Below are positions 40,607 to 49,728 of a stretch of DNA of 64,000 bases, piece by piece. The notes beneath the pieces were generated by a model that searched no databases, was not told where the DNA came from, and worked only from the letters and a program-made list of their open reading frames with translations. This DNA comes from an uncultured Selenomonadales bacterium (GTDB taxonomy: Bacteria; Bacillota; Negativicutes; Selenomonadales; Selenomonadaceae): assembly GCA_946407095.1 (NCBI GenBank), contig CAMJMR010000003.1, forward strand, positions 1-64,000, read 5' to 3'. The number at the start of each line of letters is the position of its first letter. Position 1 is the stretch's first letter. Made by a program: the position numbers and the translations under genes.

Positions 40607-40767
40607 TCAGTTGCATTTGCTTTCTCCTGCTCTATCAACGCATTCATTTCGGCGAAGAAGTCTTCCATTGTCGGCTCCGGCTGTCTGCCCGCGCGCATTT
40701 CGCGCACTTCTCTGCAAGCGTCGGCTATCGATTGCTCAACAGATATGTAACGTTCGTCCTTATCCAT
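40546..40767 (-). CDS. Antitoxin-like 73-aa protein, C-terminus altered by deletion
   Basis: The first 50 residues (VEQSIADACREVREMRAGRQ, then MEDFFAEMNALIEQEKAN) look like a small type II antitoxin. The last 20 (KYAPPTVQPKAGSRMVFA) are read from the toxin remnant in another frame and are not native. GGAGG eight bases before the ATG. It is probably a non-functional leftover of a toxin-antitoxin operon. Confidence 0.65.
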   Translation of the reverse strand: MDKDERYISVEQSIADACREVREMRAGRQPEPTMEDFFAEMNALIEQEKANATDTKYAPPTVQPKAGSRMVFA

Positions 40768-40797
40768 ATTATCTGCCTCCTTTCAGCTTGTCGGCGA

Positions 40798-41832
40798 TTA
40801 TCGGCGGGCATTCTTGTCGAAAACCTTTTGCAGCTCTTCGAAGGGTAAAACTTTCAAATGCGCCAGCTTGTTGCGGACTTCGCGATACATTTCCAAATCT
40901 TCGGCGTCGCGGTCGTCCAAAAGCCATCGTTTCTGCGTAAACAGCCCGTAAAGGTTGCCGATTTCCAATTCTTCGGGCGCGGAAGGGTAAGGCGGCGTGT
41001 TCTTTATCGTCATATCGTATTTCTTGATAAAGTTGCGGCGGAAGGTCTCGACCAGCGGGAAAACCAACTTTAACTGCGTCATCCAAATGGCGCGGTCAAT
41101 ATCCTCGGCGGTTTTGTGCGAAGTGAATCCGTCTTGGGCGGAAATATTTTCAAAGACGACGGCAGGGTTTTTCAAGAGCGTTTCGCCGCGCCGTATGCAA
41201 GCCGCTCCGAATTCGACATCGCCCTCGGTCAGCGCGGAAACAAGCTCGGCAAGGTACTGCTTCATGAGATGATTCGCCTTGCCGAACTCCGCCGCGATAA
41301 AAATAATGAACGCAAAGCTGTCGTAGTCGCTGATTCGCCGCGCGTAGGACATGACCTCAATGCCGGTCTTGCCGATTAAATGACATTCGCCTTGCCGCTC
41401 CAAAAGGAAGACGCCGCCGCGTTTGCCCGCCAAAAATCTGTGATAGTCGGCAATGAAGGCAAGCCACTGTTCGACCTGCGCGGGTTGGGCATTGCGAATC
41501 CAAATGCAGGAACTGTTCAGCGCAATGCCCGTGCGTTCCGCCAAAAATTTCGCGTAGGCTCCCTTGCTGTAGGGGCGGAAGCCGTCCTTGTTCTCGCAAA
41601 ACTCGTCGAAGACAAATTCTTGCGGGTCAGAAATATTTTCGGCGTCAACGATTTTGATACCCAATGTGCCGCTTTTGCGCAGCCGCTTTTCAAAAACCTC
41701 GCGCATCGTCTCAAGCCACGGAACGTGTTCGGGCAGACACAGCACGACGCTTTTGCCGTTCAAAAGGTGATTGGCCGCGTCGCGAATGAATCTGCTTGAG
41801 CCGTTTAGCTGTTCCCACCAAATTTTATCCAT
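40798..41832 (-). CDS. HEPN-motif effector candidate paired with the large ATPase
   Basis: A 344-aa protein, not recognised as a named family. It begins MDKIWWEQLNGSSRFIRDAA followed by LLNGKSVVLCLPEHVPWLETM, a Rossmann-like strand-helix start. The C-terminus holds REVRNKLAHLKVL, whose R320-N-K-L-A-H325 fits the R-x4-H active-site motif of HEPN RNases and is placed in a helix as in HEPN folds. The start (ATG 41832) overlaps the ATPase stop by eight bases, so the two are translationally coupled and likely act together. A ribonuclease effector switched by the ATPase is the working hypothesis. Confidence 0.7.
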   Translation of the reverse strand: MDKIWWEQLNGSSRFIRDAANHLLNGKSVVLCLPEHVPWLETMREVFEKRLRKSGTLGIKIVDAENISDPQEFVFDEFCENKDGFRPYSKGAYAKFLAERTGIALNSSCIWIRNAQPAQVEQWLAFIADYHRFLAGKRGGVFLLERQGECHLIGKTGIEVMSYARRISDYDSFAFIIFIAAEFGKANHLMKQYLAELVSALTEGDVEFGAACIRRGETLLKNPAVVFENISAQDGFTSHKTAEDIDRAIWMTQLKLVFPLVETFRRNFIKKYDMTIKNTPPYPSAPEELEIGNLYGLFTQKRWLLDDRDAEDLEMYREVRNKLAHLKVLPFEELQKVFDKNARR

Positions 41833-44800
41833 TCTCGCCCTCCATGAGCTTGACGAGCGCGTCATCGACTTCGCCGCGCGTGCCGACTACGCGAAGAATC
41901 CTTTGCCGGGAAAAAAGATAGTTGCCCGCATTCGTCTTGCGCAAAATGTTCAGTTCGCAAAGTTCCTCCATGAGCGCGCCGATTTTTTCTTCGGAGGCGG
42001 GAAGAATTTCCTTGGCGACCAAATCGTAATCGTCGGCGGCTTTGAGGATATCGCGCGGCGAATAGCCTTCGACCTTGTTGACGTTGTAGTAAAGGTAGGC
42101 AAGCAGGTTGGCAATCGCGTGATAGTATTGGTCTCTGCCCAGGCCGAGCGTAATTTCGATTTTGGTCTTGATGTCCTTGGTGAATTCCTTATCGGCGAGA
42201 ACTTTCTTGATGTGGTCTTCGCTAATCGTGTAAATCGGCGTGTCGGCGTTGTAGCCCGCGTAGGACGTTTCAAAGAGAGCCTTGACGAGTTTTTCGCAGT
42301 AAAGCTGAATCAGACTTGGGAAGTAGTTCGCGCTTTCCAAAATCGTCAGAATCAGCGAATCTTTGTTGGTGTCGGGGAAGTACAAGCCCAGATAGCGGAG
42401 CGGCACTTCCAAAAGCTTGCGGGCGTCTTCGAGCCCGAACGGCTTAATCGTCAGCGACTTAAGCGTCGGCAGGATGTTGTTGTTGCTCAAAATTTTTTCG
42501 CGCTCAAAGCGGATGATGTTGCGCAAGCCCGCGATAACGAACTTGAAGCGGCTGCCGTTGTGATTGTCCTGCTGAATCTTGGCGAGCGCGGCAATCGGCG
42601 CGTAGTTGTCGTCCGCGCAGGATTCGATAAAGCCGTCCGCCTCGTCGAGCATGAGCAGGAAGTAAGGAATTTTCGTCGGCGTATCGCTTGCCAGACGGTT
42701 TTTGATGGCGCGCGTCAAATCTTCCCAGTTGTCGGTCTCAAAGGGCTCCGTGAAGAAATTTTTATCGCTAAGCTCTTGGCTGGTGAGGCGCGCGGCTTGC
42801 CGATAGTCTTTGTCGAGGATGTCGAGATAAATGGCGCGTTCGCCGTCGTGCCCGTCGATTTTCCTGCAAGCCATCTTCAAAAGCGCGGACTTGCCGAGTT
42901 GGCGGCCGCCGCAAACGATATTGACGCCGCCTTGCCCCGTGACTTCGTTTATTTCGGATTCGCGGCCGATGAACATTTCGGGAGGCAAGGGGACTTTCGG
43001 CGACCAGATGTAGGGTTGGCAGCGGGCGAACGGCATAATCAACGCCATGAGCGTATCGGTGATTCGTTTCGTGCCGAGCTGTTCCGCGCAGTTTTTGAAC
43101 AGATACATTATCGTCACTCTGTCGACGATAGCGAAAATTTTCGTCAAGCTTTTGTCGAGCTTAATTTCCTTGGCGAGGCGGCGGCGGGTCGGCAAATCGA
43201 GCGCCCAATCGAGGAAAACCAGCGTATGCCGGCTGTTGCCAATGTCCTTGAACTTGTCGATAAGATTTTTTTCGTCGTAGCGGCCGAACAGGCACGTCAC
43301 GCGGAAGCCGTCGACTTCGGCATCCGAGCCGAACGCCGCTATCGGGTGGCTGTATTTGATTTGACCCGAATCGACAATCCCGACGTGGAAATTTATCGTG
43401 TTGGCGGCGGACGAGGGAACTTTCTGCACGGTTTGAACGTCGAAGCCGAGCAACTTCAACAGCGCGGTGATTTTGTCTTCGCCGACGGGATTCGTTATCC
43501 AATTCTTCACGAGGTTGAGTTTGTTCTGCGAAACCTTGTTGTGGACGAAAATTTTCTTGGCGAGCAGATTTTCCAGCGAAGAGCCGCTGTCGTAAATTTT
43601 TTTGTAGCAGTCGTCGTAATCGGCAATGAAGCGGCTCAAGGCGTTGTCTTCGGCGTCGTCGAGTTTTTTGTACAGTTCGCCTTCGCTCAGCTTGAGAATC
43701 AGACTTTTGGCGACCGTGAAGTTTTTCGACGCGATAATCTGTTCAATTTCGTCGACGGCAGCCTTGAGTTCGTTGACGTCAAGATTTTGGGCAACCTGCT
43801 TGCAACTTTCAACGGCGGTCTGCAATTCGACGCGGAGGCTGTCGGCGTAGGCGGCGGCGTTCTTGTTGATGACGCCTTCCCAATGTTTAATGACGCGGAA
43901 GAAGACGCCGTAGTTTTTGCTTTCCTCCGCGTAGGCGTAGCAATTTTCGGCGAGCTGCAAAATTTTTTCCTTTTCGCCTTCGGGCATGACGTCGAATTGA
44001 CCGTAGCTCTGCGCGAGTTCGAGCCCGCCGATAAAACTTTCCTTGCGGCCGGGCGCGTCCTTGGCGGCACTGCTTATGCACTTTTTCAAGTCGTAATTCG
44101 CCTCAATGAAGGATTCGCCCTTGCAAGCCTTAAGGTAGTCGTCGAGCAGTTGCGCCGAGCCGAAATCGTCTCCGCCGTTTTCAAAAATCTGTTCGATACA
44201 CTTTTCGACCTTCGGCAACTTCGAGGCGGCGTGCTTTTGAATTTGTTCGAGGATGCCTGCCCGCGTGCCGTCCGAAATGTTCAAGTCGAGTTTCGGCAGA
44301 TAGTTTTCGTCGAGGATGACCTTATCGCCGCACAAAAATTTGATGTAGAAAAATTTATGGTCGAGCGGATTGAACGTGCCCTCCAGCCGCGCAGAAAGTT
44401 CTTCGAGCGTCTTGTCGACGACGCAAATGCCCGCCGAGGCAATGCCCTTGAAATTTTTGCGAGCGGCTTTGATATTGTCCAGCAGTTGCGAGCGAATTTT
44501 TTTGTAAGCTTCGGTGCCGCTGTCTTCGGTGTTTGCGCTGAAAATTTCCGCGCAGTTCGCCCACGCGCACATTATTTCAATAGCGCGCTCCAAAGTCTTG
44601 GTGATATTGTTTTTGAGTTCGCCCGTCAACTTGCCGGGATTTTTTTTGTCGCAAGCGTTGTCCCAATTTTCGGTTATGAACTGATTGAGCTTGTCTGCGT
44701 CGAGATTCACCGCGCTGAAACCCGCGTCCTCCCTGAGGAAATTCTCCGTCAAATACGTTTCGACGATGCCCAGCGTGTCGGCGGACGTGACTTCGTTCTT

Positions 44801-47047
44801 ATCCTTCATTGCGCGGAAAATTTGTCCCAAGTCGCCGTTCTGCGCGAAGATGATTTTCTTCATCCTTATGAACGCTTCGTTGTAAGCCTTGTCGGTCTGG
44901 TGCCCTTCAAAGTAGAGCGTGTAATAATCCTCCGCCGCTTGAATGACTTTGGTAAGATTTTTTTCGGCGGCGGCCTTGTCCTTCGTGCGGTAGTCGGCGT
45001 AGTAGTCGATGCCCCGTTGCATGTTAATCTTGAAGATTTTCAAGTCGTCAATCAGTTCGGCAAGCGGGGGATTGGAACGGACGACGACGAAATTTTTTAT
45101 AAGGACGCTGAGCGCGGGCACGCCGTAATCCCTGCTGAAGTCGTTGTAGAACAGCGCGCGCAAGGCGGCCGCCGTTATCAAAGCCTCGTTGAAGGCGTTA
45201 TCGTCCTCCGAGGACAGGTACGAAATGGAATCTGCGCGGTAGCCCTCATTGAGCAGCGGGTCGTCGAGCGCGAACGCCAATTGCCGATACAGCGGCTCCA
45301 AGTCTTCGCGCTCCAAGCTGACGGCTTTAAGGTAAGCGGTCGCGCAGTAGAATTTTTTATCCAGCAACATTTTGCGGACGACAGGCCAAAATTCTTCGTC
45401 GTTGCCCGCGTCTGACAAAAATTCTTCGGGCGGCTCCGCGTCTTCAATTTCCTCCGGCGCGTCCTGTTCGTCGACGGGTTCGGTGTCGTCGTCGTCAACG
45501 GGCGGCTCTTCGTCGGTCGAGTCGTCGTCAATTTCGTCAACGGGCGGCTCTTCGTCGTCAAAGTCGTCATCTTCGACGGGCGTGAAAAATTCTTCGGGCG
45601 AAATGGTTTCCTCCGTGCCTTCCAAGTAAAAAACGTCGTCGGCCGCCGAATAGAAGTAAACGTCGACGTAGGTCGGAATTTCCTCCGCCAAAACCGTTTT
45701 GAGCGCGGTGAAAACCCTTTCGGCGTGACCGAGCGTCAAACCCGCCACAATCACGCGGTCGAAGCCTCTGGTCATTTCGCTCAAGTACTGCCGCAACTTT
45801 TTCAGGAACTTGTCGCATTCGTCGAAGTCATCCCAGAAACAGCCGAGCATCAAGACGCGCTCATCGCCGACACGGAATTTTTCTCTGAAGGCTTGCGCAT
45901 AAAAATCGACGGCAACGAAATTTTTATCGGACTCCTTTTCGTAGGCGTTGAGCCGGAAGTAAATCGCGCGCGTCAAAGCAATTCGCGCATCCTCCGCCAG
46001 ATAGTTCGTGACGGCGGGGAAGCCCTTGTGCCCTTTGGTTATCGAATTGATGAATTTTTTGCCGCCGTCGCTGCGCATGAAGTCGGAAAACTTTTTCGTC
46101 ATGCCGTAGAAGCCGCCGAGGTCTCCGAAGGTAAATTTTTGCAAGTAGCCTTTGTTAAGCAGGAACTGCGCGGCGTTTTCAAATTCTTCAGGCGTGAACT
46201 TTTTGGGCGGCGTGACCGAAAACGCAACGCAACTGCGCGAGGCCGCCATCAAAAGCAACGGCTGCAGAGAACCCGTGTCGCCGAATTCCGCCTTGAAACG
46301 CTTGGCGGAAAATTCTTTGTCGCGGTCTCTTTTGTCGACGGAAAAACTTTCTTCCCACGGCGCAAAATCTTCGTCGGACAGGAGGGCATTGCTTTCGCGC
46401 AGGGCTTTGACGAAATCGCTTTCGGCGGGCTCTTCCGGAACAATTTCTTTAACCTCCGTCGCCGCCGCCTCTTCGACGGGCTCATTCGTGCTGTGAATCA
46501 ATTCTCCGTCGAAAAGCCCCGCTCCGATAAAATCTGCGCTGAAGAAATTCAACAGCTCTTGAGTCGCCGAAATTTTCGCGCCCGTAGTCGGCGCATTCAT
46601 TGCGTCGATAAATTTTGCGTAAGGCTCGGCGGCATTCTCGTTGAAGTTCTTCTTGCCGAACAATGCCTGCAATTTTTTCAGATGCCGCGTCAATTCCTTT
46701 TGATATTCGGGATTGTCGGTGACCAAATCCAAAAACTTCCGTGCGCGTCCGAAAACGCTCGTCTCCAGAATTTTGACTTCCGCCTCGTGTAAAAGCCGCT
46801 CCATTTCCCCGAAACTTTCGGGCGGCGGCTCCTGTAGCACTTCGCCGTACAAACCGTAACATGATTTCTGCTCCGCTATCAGCCGCGTCAAAAAGTCTCG
46901 CGTCGCGTTTAATCGCCCGAAGTTCAAAAATTTTTCCTCGTCGATGTCTTCGGTCAGCAATGAAAAATTTTCTTTGACAAATGCGCCGATTGTTCGCAAT
47001 TCGTTCAGCGTCTCGCGGATGTCGTTGATTGTCTTCAGTCGTTCCAT
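41825..47047 (-). CDS. Giant AAA/STAND-like ATPase (1740 aa) with acidic linker and C-terminal winged helix
   Basis: No family name is recognised for the whole. Residues 1-470 are mostly helical, about 480-545 are an acidic low-complexity linker (repeats of EEPPVDDDD type), and 550-1250 are helical, TPR-like. Residues 1260-1360 are an alpha/beta domain (LLKLLGFDVQTV...TLVFLDWALDL). The NTPase starts at PEMFIGRESEINEV, with Walker A GGRQLGKSALL (about 1378-1388) and Walker B YFLLMLDEAD (about 1467), resembling ORC/STAND ATPases. The end (about 1655-1740) looks like a winged helix. GGGAGGGG precedes the ATG. It is coupled to the HEPN-motif gene. The long sensor-like region plus C-terminal NTPase and a nuclease partner suggest defence, but this is inference. 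Confidence 0.8.
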   Translation of the reverse strand: MERLKTINDIRETLNELRTIGAFVKENFSLLTEDIDEEKFLNFGRLNATRDFLTRLIAEQKSCYGLYGEVLQEPPPESFGEMERLLHEAEVKILETSVFGRARKFLDLVTDNPEYQKELTRHLKKLQALFGKKNFNENAAEPYAKFIDAMNAPTTGAKISATQELLNFFSADFIGAGLFDGELIHSTNEPVEEAAATEVKEIVPEEPAESDFVKALRESNALLSDEDFAPWEESFSVDKRDRDKEFSAKRFKAEFGDTGSLQPLLLMAASRSCVAFSVTPPKKFTPEEFENAAQFLLNKGYLQKFTFGDLGGFYGMTKKFSDFMRSDGGKKFINSITKGHKGFPAVTNYLAEDARIALTRAIYFRLNAYEKESDKNFVAVDFYAQAFREKFRVGDERVLMLGCFWDDFDECDKFLKKLRQYLSEMTRGFDRVIVAGLTLGHAERVFTALKTVLAEEIPTYVDVYFYSAADDVFYLEGTEETISPEEFFTPVEDDDFDDEEPPVDEIDDDSTDEEPPVDDDDTEPVDEQDAPEEIEDAEPPEEFLSDAGNDEEFWPVVRKMLLDKKFYCATAYLKAVSLEREDLEPLYRQLAFALDDPLLNEGYRADSISYLSSEDDNAFNEALITAAALRALFYNDFSRDYGVPALSVLIKNFVVVRSNPPLAELIDDLKIFKINMQRGIDYYADYRTKDKAAAEKNLTKVIQAAEDYYTLYFEGHQTDKAYNEAFIRMKKIIFAQNGDLGQIFRAMKDKNEVTSADTLGIVETYLTENFLREDAGFSAVNLDADKLNQFITENWDNACDKKNPGKLTGELKNNITKTLERAIEIMCAWANCAEIFSANTEDSGTEAYKKIRSQLLDNIKAARKNFKGIASAGICVVDKTLEELSARLEGTFNPLDHKFFYIKFLCGDKVILDENYLPKLDLNISDGTRAGILEQIQKHAASKLPKVEKCIEQIFENGGDDFGSAQLLDDYLKACKGESFIEANYDLKKCISSAAKDAPGRKESFIGGLELAQSYGQFDVMPEGEKEKILQLAENCYAYAEESKNYGVFFRVIKHWEGVINKNAAAYADSLRVELQTAVESCKQVAQNLDVNELKAAVDEIEQIIASKNFTVAKSLILKLSEGELYKKLDDAEDNALSRFIADYDDCYKKIYDSGSSLENLLAKKIFVHNKVSQNKLNLVKNWITNPVGEDKITALLKLLGFDVQTVQKVPSSAANTINFHVGIVDSGQIKYSHPIAAFGSDAEVDGFRVTCLFGRYDEKNLIDKFKDIGNSRHTLVFLDWALDLPTRRRLAKEIKLDKSLTKIFAIVDRVTIMYLFKNCAEQLGTKRITDTLMALIMPFARCQPYIWSPKVPLPPEMFIGRESEINEVTGQGGVNIVCGGRQLGKSALLKMACRKIDGHDGERAIYLDILDKDYRQAARLTSQELSDKNFFTEPFETDNWEDLTRAIKNRLASDTPTKIPYFLLMLDEADGFIESCADDNYAPIAALAKIQQDNHNGSRFKFVIAGLRNIIRFEREKILSNNNILPTLKSLTIKPFGLEDARKLLEVPLRYLGLYFPDTNKDSLILTILESANYFPSLIQLYCEKLVKALFETSYAGYNADTPIYTISEDHIKKVLADKEFTKDIKTKIEITLGLGRDQYYHAIANLLAYLYYNVNKVEGYSPRDILKAADDYDLVAKEILPASEEKIGALMEELCELNILRKTNAGNYLFSRQRILRVVGTRGEVDDALVKLMEGENG

Positions 47048-47071
47048 GATTGCACCCCTCCCAAAAAATTT

Positions 47072-47965
47072 TCACAAATGCGCCTTCAAAAACTGCGTCA
47101 TGACGTTGAAAACCTCCTCCTGTTGCCAATAGATGTCGGCGTGATTCGCGCCCGGTATCAAATAAAATTCCGCCTCGACGCCTTGAGTTCTTAACGCTTG
47201 GAAAAGCAATTCGGATTGCGCGGGCGAAACGACTTTGTCGGCCGTGCCGTGCATGATTAGCATCGGCGCGGAATTTTTTGTTATGTAGTTGATTGGATTG
47301 GCGGCGGCCGCCGCTCGCGGATTGAATACAATGCCTCCGTCGACGCCTCCGAAGGCCGGCACGCCGTTGACGAACAGCGAAGTCACAGAGCCCGCCGAAT
47401 TGTACTGATTTTTTATTTCGGGCGGAAAAGTCGCCGCGATTTGCGTCAAGTCCGAAATGCCGTACAAGTCTATCGCCGCCAAAATTTCGCTTGAGTGATT
47501 GAGATTGTCGCCGACGTTGAAGATTTTCGCTCCGTTGGTCACCGCCGCGAACGCCGCAAGGTAGCCGCCCGCGCTGTCGCCCACGAGGCAAATTTTTTCC
47601 GCGTTGACGTTGAATCTTGGCGCGTTCGCCTTAAGGAAACGAATCGCCGCCTTGACGTCCTCAATCGGTTGCGGGAAGCGGGCATTGGGCACCGTGCGAT
47701 AGTTTATGCTCGCCACGACGAAATTTTTTTCGGCAAGGTGCATACGCAGTTGCGGCAGGCGCGCTCTGTTCGACGAGATGAAGCCGCCGCCCGTCACGAA
47801 GATAACGGCGGGCAATTTCCCTGCCACTTCCGGTATCAGCAAGTCCATTTGCAAAAGATGATTCGGCTTTTCGAACGTCGGCACTTGCGCGTAAACGACG
47901 TCGGGCACCGAATGGATTTTCGGACGCCGCAGCGTCACGTTGAGGATTTTGCTTTCGTAAATCAT
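47072..47965 (-). CDS. Alpha/beta hydrolase, esterase/lipase (BD-FAE-like)
   Basis: A 297-aa serine esterase of the hormone-sensitive-lipase/BD-FAE type. Oxyanion region VIFVTGGGFISSN, nucleophile CLVGDSAGGYLAAF (about residue 140), Asp in MLIMHGTADKVV and His in IPGANHADIY. No signal peptide, so cytoplasmic. ATG 47965 (MIYESKILNVTL) after GGGTGG is preferred to the track start, whose first 21 residues come from a repeat. It ends 25 bases before the large ATPase gene and may be cotranscribed with it. Confidence 0.87.
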   Translation of the reverse strand: MIYESKILNVTLRRPKIHSVPDVVYAQVPTFEKPNHLLQMDLLIPEVAGKLPAVIFVTGGGFISSNRARLPQLRMHLAEKNFVVASINYRTVPNARFPQPIEDVKAAIRFLKANAPRFNVNAEKICLVGDSAGGYLAAFAAVTNGAKIFNVGDNLNHSSEILAAIDLYGISDLTQIAATFPPEIKNQYNSAGSVTSLFVNGVPAFGGVDGGIVFNPRAAAAANPINYITKNSAPMLIMHGTADKVVSPAQSELLFQALRTQGVEAEFYLIPGANHADIYWQQEEVFNVMTQFLKAHL

Positions 47966-47989
47966 TTCAACCACCCAAATAAGCTTTGC

Positions 47990-48055
47990 GACCGCTTTAA
48001 AAGCGGCGGAAAAGCGGACGCGTCTCAACGTTGCGCCGATTGAAACTAATCACCC
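47990..48055 (+). repeat. Dispersed hairpin repeat between livF and the esterase gene
   Basis: CCGCTTTAAAAGCGG (47992-48006), GCGGACGCGTCTCAACGTTG and a GATTGAAAC tail. Related fragments are at 29945 and 63885. Confidence 0.65.
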
Positions 48056-48060
48056 GCGCC

Positions 48061-48771
48061 TTAACCGCCGAGGTAAGCTTTGCGAATGTCTTCGCTTGCG
48101 GCGAGTTCCTTGGCGTCGCCGCTGATTGTGATTCGTCCCGTCTCCAAAACGTAAGCGCGATTGGCTATCGACAACGCCATATTGGCATTCTGTTCGACGA
48201 GCAAAACCGTCGTGCCCGTCTTGTTGATGTCGACTATGATGTTGAAAATTTCTTTGATTAAAAGCGGCGCGAGCCCCATGCTTGGCTCATCCATAAGCAA
48301 AAGTTTCGGACGACTCATAAGGGCGCGACCCATCGCGAGCATTTGCTGTTCGCCGCCGGATAACGTCCCCGCCAGTTGCAGGCGACGTTCCTCCAGGCGC
48401 GGGAAGCGTCCGAAGACCATTTTCATATCGGCTTGAATTTCGTCCTTGTCGTTGCGCGTGAAGGCTCCGAGTTCCAGATTTTCAAGCACGGTCATTTCCG
48501 CGAAGATGCGCCGACCTTCGGGCACTTGCGATATTCCTTCGTGAACGATTTTATGGGCGGGCATTCCCGCGATATTTTTGCCGAGGAATTTTATTTCGCC
48601 GGTCTTGGGCTTGAGCAGTCCCGAAATTGTCCTCAACGTCGTCGATTTGCCTGCGCCGTTCGCTCCTATCAGCGTGACGATTTCGCCCTCGTCGACCGCA
48701 AGGCTTATGCCCTTTATCGCGTGAATTGCGCCGTAGTAAACGTTAATGTCTTTGACTTCAAGCATTGCCAT
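48061..48771 (-). CDS. livF: Branched-chain amino acid ABC transporter ATPase LivF
   Basis: A 236-aa ABC ATPase of the LivF subfamily. Walker A GANGAGKSTTLRT (about 38-50), Q-loop, signature LSGGEQQMLAMGRAL and Walker B LLLMDEPSMGLAP are all intact. It pairs with LivG to power uptake through LivHM. The ATG at 48771 has GGAG eight bases upstream. Last gene of the liv operon. Confidence 0.95.
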   Translation of the reverse strand: MAMLEVKDINVYYGAIHAIKGISLAVDEGEIVTLIGANGAGKSTTLRTISGLLKPKTGEIKFLGKNIAGMPAHKIVHEGISQVPEGRRIFAEMTVLENLELGAFTRNDKDEIQADMKMVFGRFPRLEERRLQLAGTLSGGEQQMLAMGRALMSRPKLLLMDEPSMGLAPLLIKEIFNIIVDINKTGTTVLLVEQNANMALSIANRAYVLETGRITISGDAKELAASEDIRKAYLGG

Positions 48772-48782
48772 AAGCAAAACTC

Positions 48783-49728
48783 CTATCTGTCGTGCAGAGC
48801 GACGAATCGCTCAATGTCATTGAAATACTTAAAGTTGTCGTATATCTTGTCGAGACTCCAATCCCACCACTTGATGCGCAAAAGAGCTTCGATAACGTCG
48901 GGCGGGAAACGATATTTGATAACCTGCGCGGGGTTGCCGCCGACAATGGCATAGGGCGGCACGTTCTTGACGACAACGCTGTCAGAGGCGATAACCGCGC
49001 CGTCCCCGACAGTCAGCGGCTTTGAAGGCTTTGTCGATTTCAAAATGCTGCCGCGTCCAATCCACACGTCGTTGCCGATTAGAATTTTGCATGTTCCCTG
49101 CGGCGGACGAAATTCGGCGGGAACTTTCCAATCAAAAATGCCGTTGAGAGTCGAATACACCTTGCGGTAATTGTGAGAGTAATTTTGCCCCAAAGAAAAT
49201 ATCATGTCACTTGCAAGGGAAGAAAAATTTCCAACACATATCAAACCGTTTCCTTTAATGGCGGCATTCACTTGGAGAAAACTTTTTATACCGGATATGA
49301 ATTTTGAATTACTGTTTGTAAATTTGTAAATCTGTGGATAAACTGAACGTGAATTAACATCAAAAGAATTTTTAACCGTAATGCCGTAAGCGACGCCCTC
49401 CTTGACGAGGCGCGGAAAGTCGAGATTTGGGACTTGGAAAGCTCTGCCGTCGATGATTCGGTTGCGCGGAATGCCTTGCGCCTCCAAAAATTTCATTCGG
49501 TCGTAAAAATTTTGGTTGGAAGAAATTATCGCCAGCTCAAAGTTCAGCGGTTGATTAACCCCCCCCCCCACGCGATTGTCCGTCGGCAGGAACGAGACGG
49601 ATGCCGTTGTTTTCCAAGACGGCGTAGGCGACGATGTCAAGGTTACCGCGCTGAACTTCGCGGGCATAGTAGGGCTGAAGTTCGTTGAACATGTCGTCGA
49701 CGCCGAAAATCAAAGTCTTGTACGCCAT
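48783..49728 (-). CDS. CatB-type O-acetyltransferase, frame broken at a G11 tract (phase-variable candidate)
   Basis: The native start is ATG 49728 (MAYKTLIFGVDDMFNELQPY), overlapping the livG stop (TGATG). After about 57 codons the frame meets 11 consecutive G (C on plus, 49559-49569) and then a TAA. With 10 G it would continue into GVNQPLNFELAIISSNQNFYDRM and a full protein with an N-terminal nucleotide-sugar-like domain. A left-handed beta-helix acetyltransferase end follows (GNDVWIGRGSILK...AVIASDSVVVKNVPPYAIVGGNPAQ). The track ORF begins inside the wrong frame. Family members acetylate surface sugars or antibiotics. The tract length makes slipped-strand on/off switching likely; a sequencing error is the alternative. 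Confidence 0.8.
49559..49569. repeat. C11/G11 homopolymer tract
   Basis: Eleven C residues on the plus strand inside the acetyltransferase gene. It is the longest G/C homopolymer I noticed in the window and sits where the frame is broken. Confidence 0.95.

Noticed and set aside
41771-45415. 1214-aa plus-strand ORF
   Set aside because: It lies antisense within the 1740-aa ATPase gene. Its Val/Arg/Phe-rich composition without domains is that of a shadow frame caused by the G/C-rich third codon positions of the real gene.
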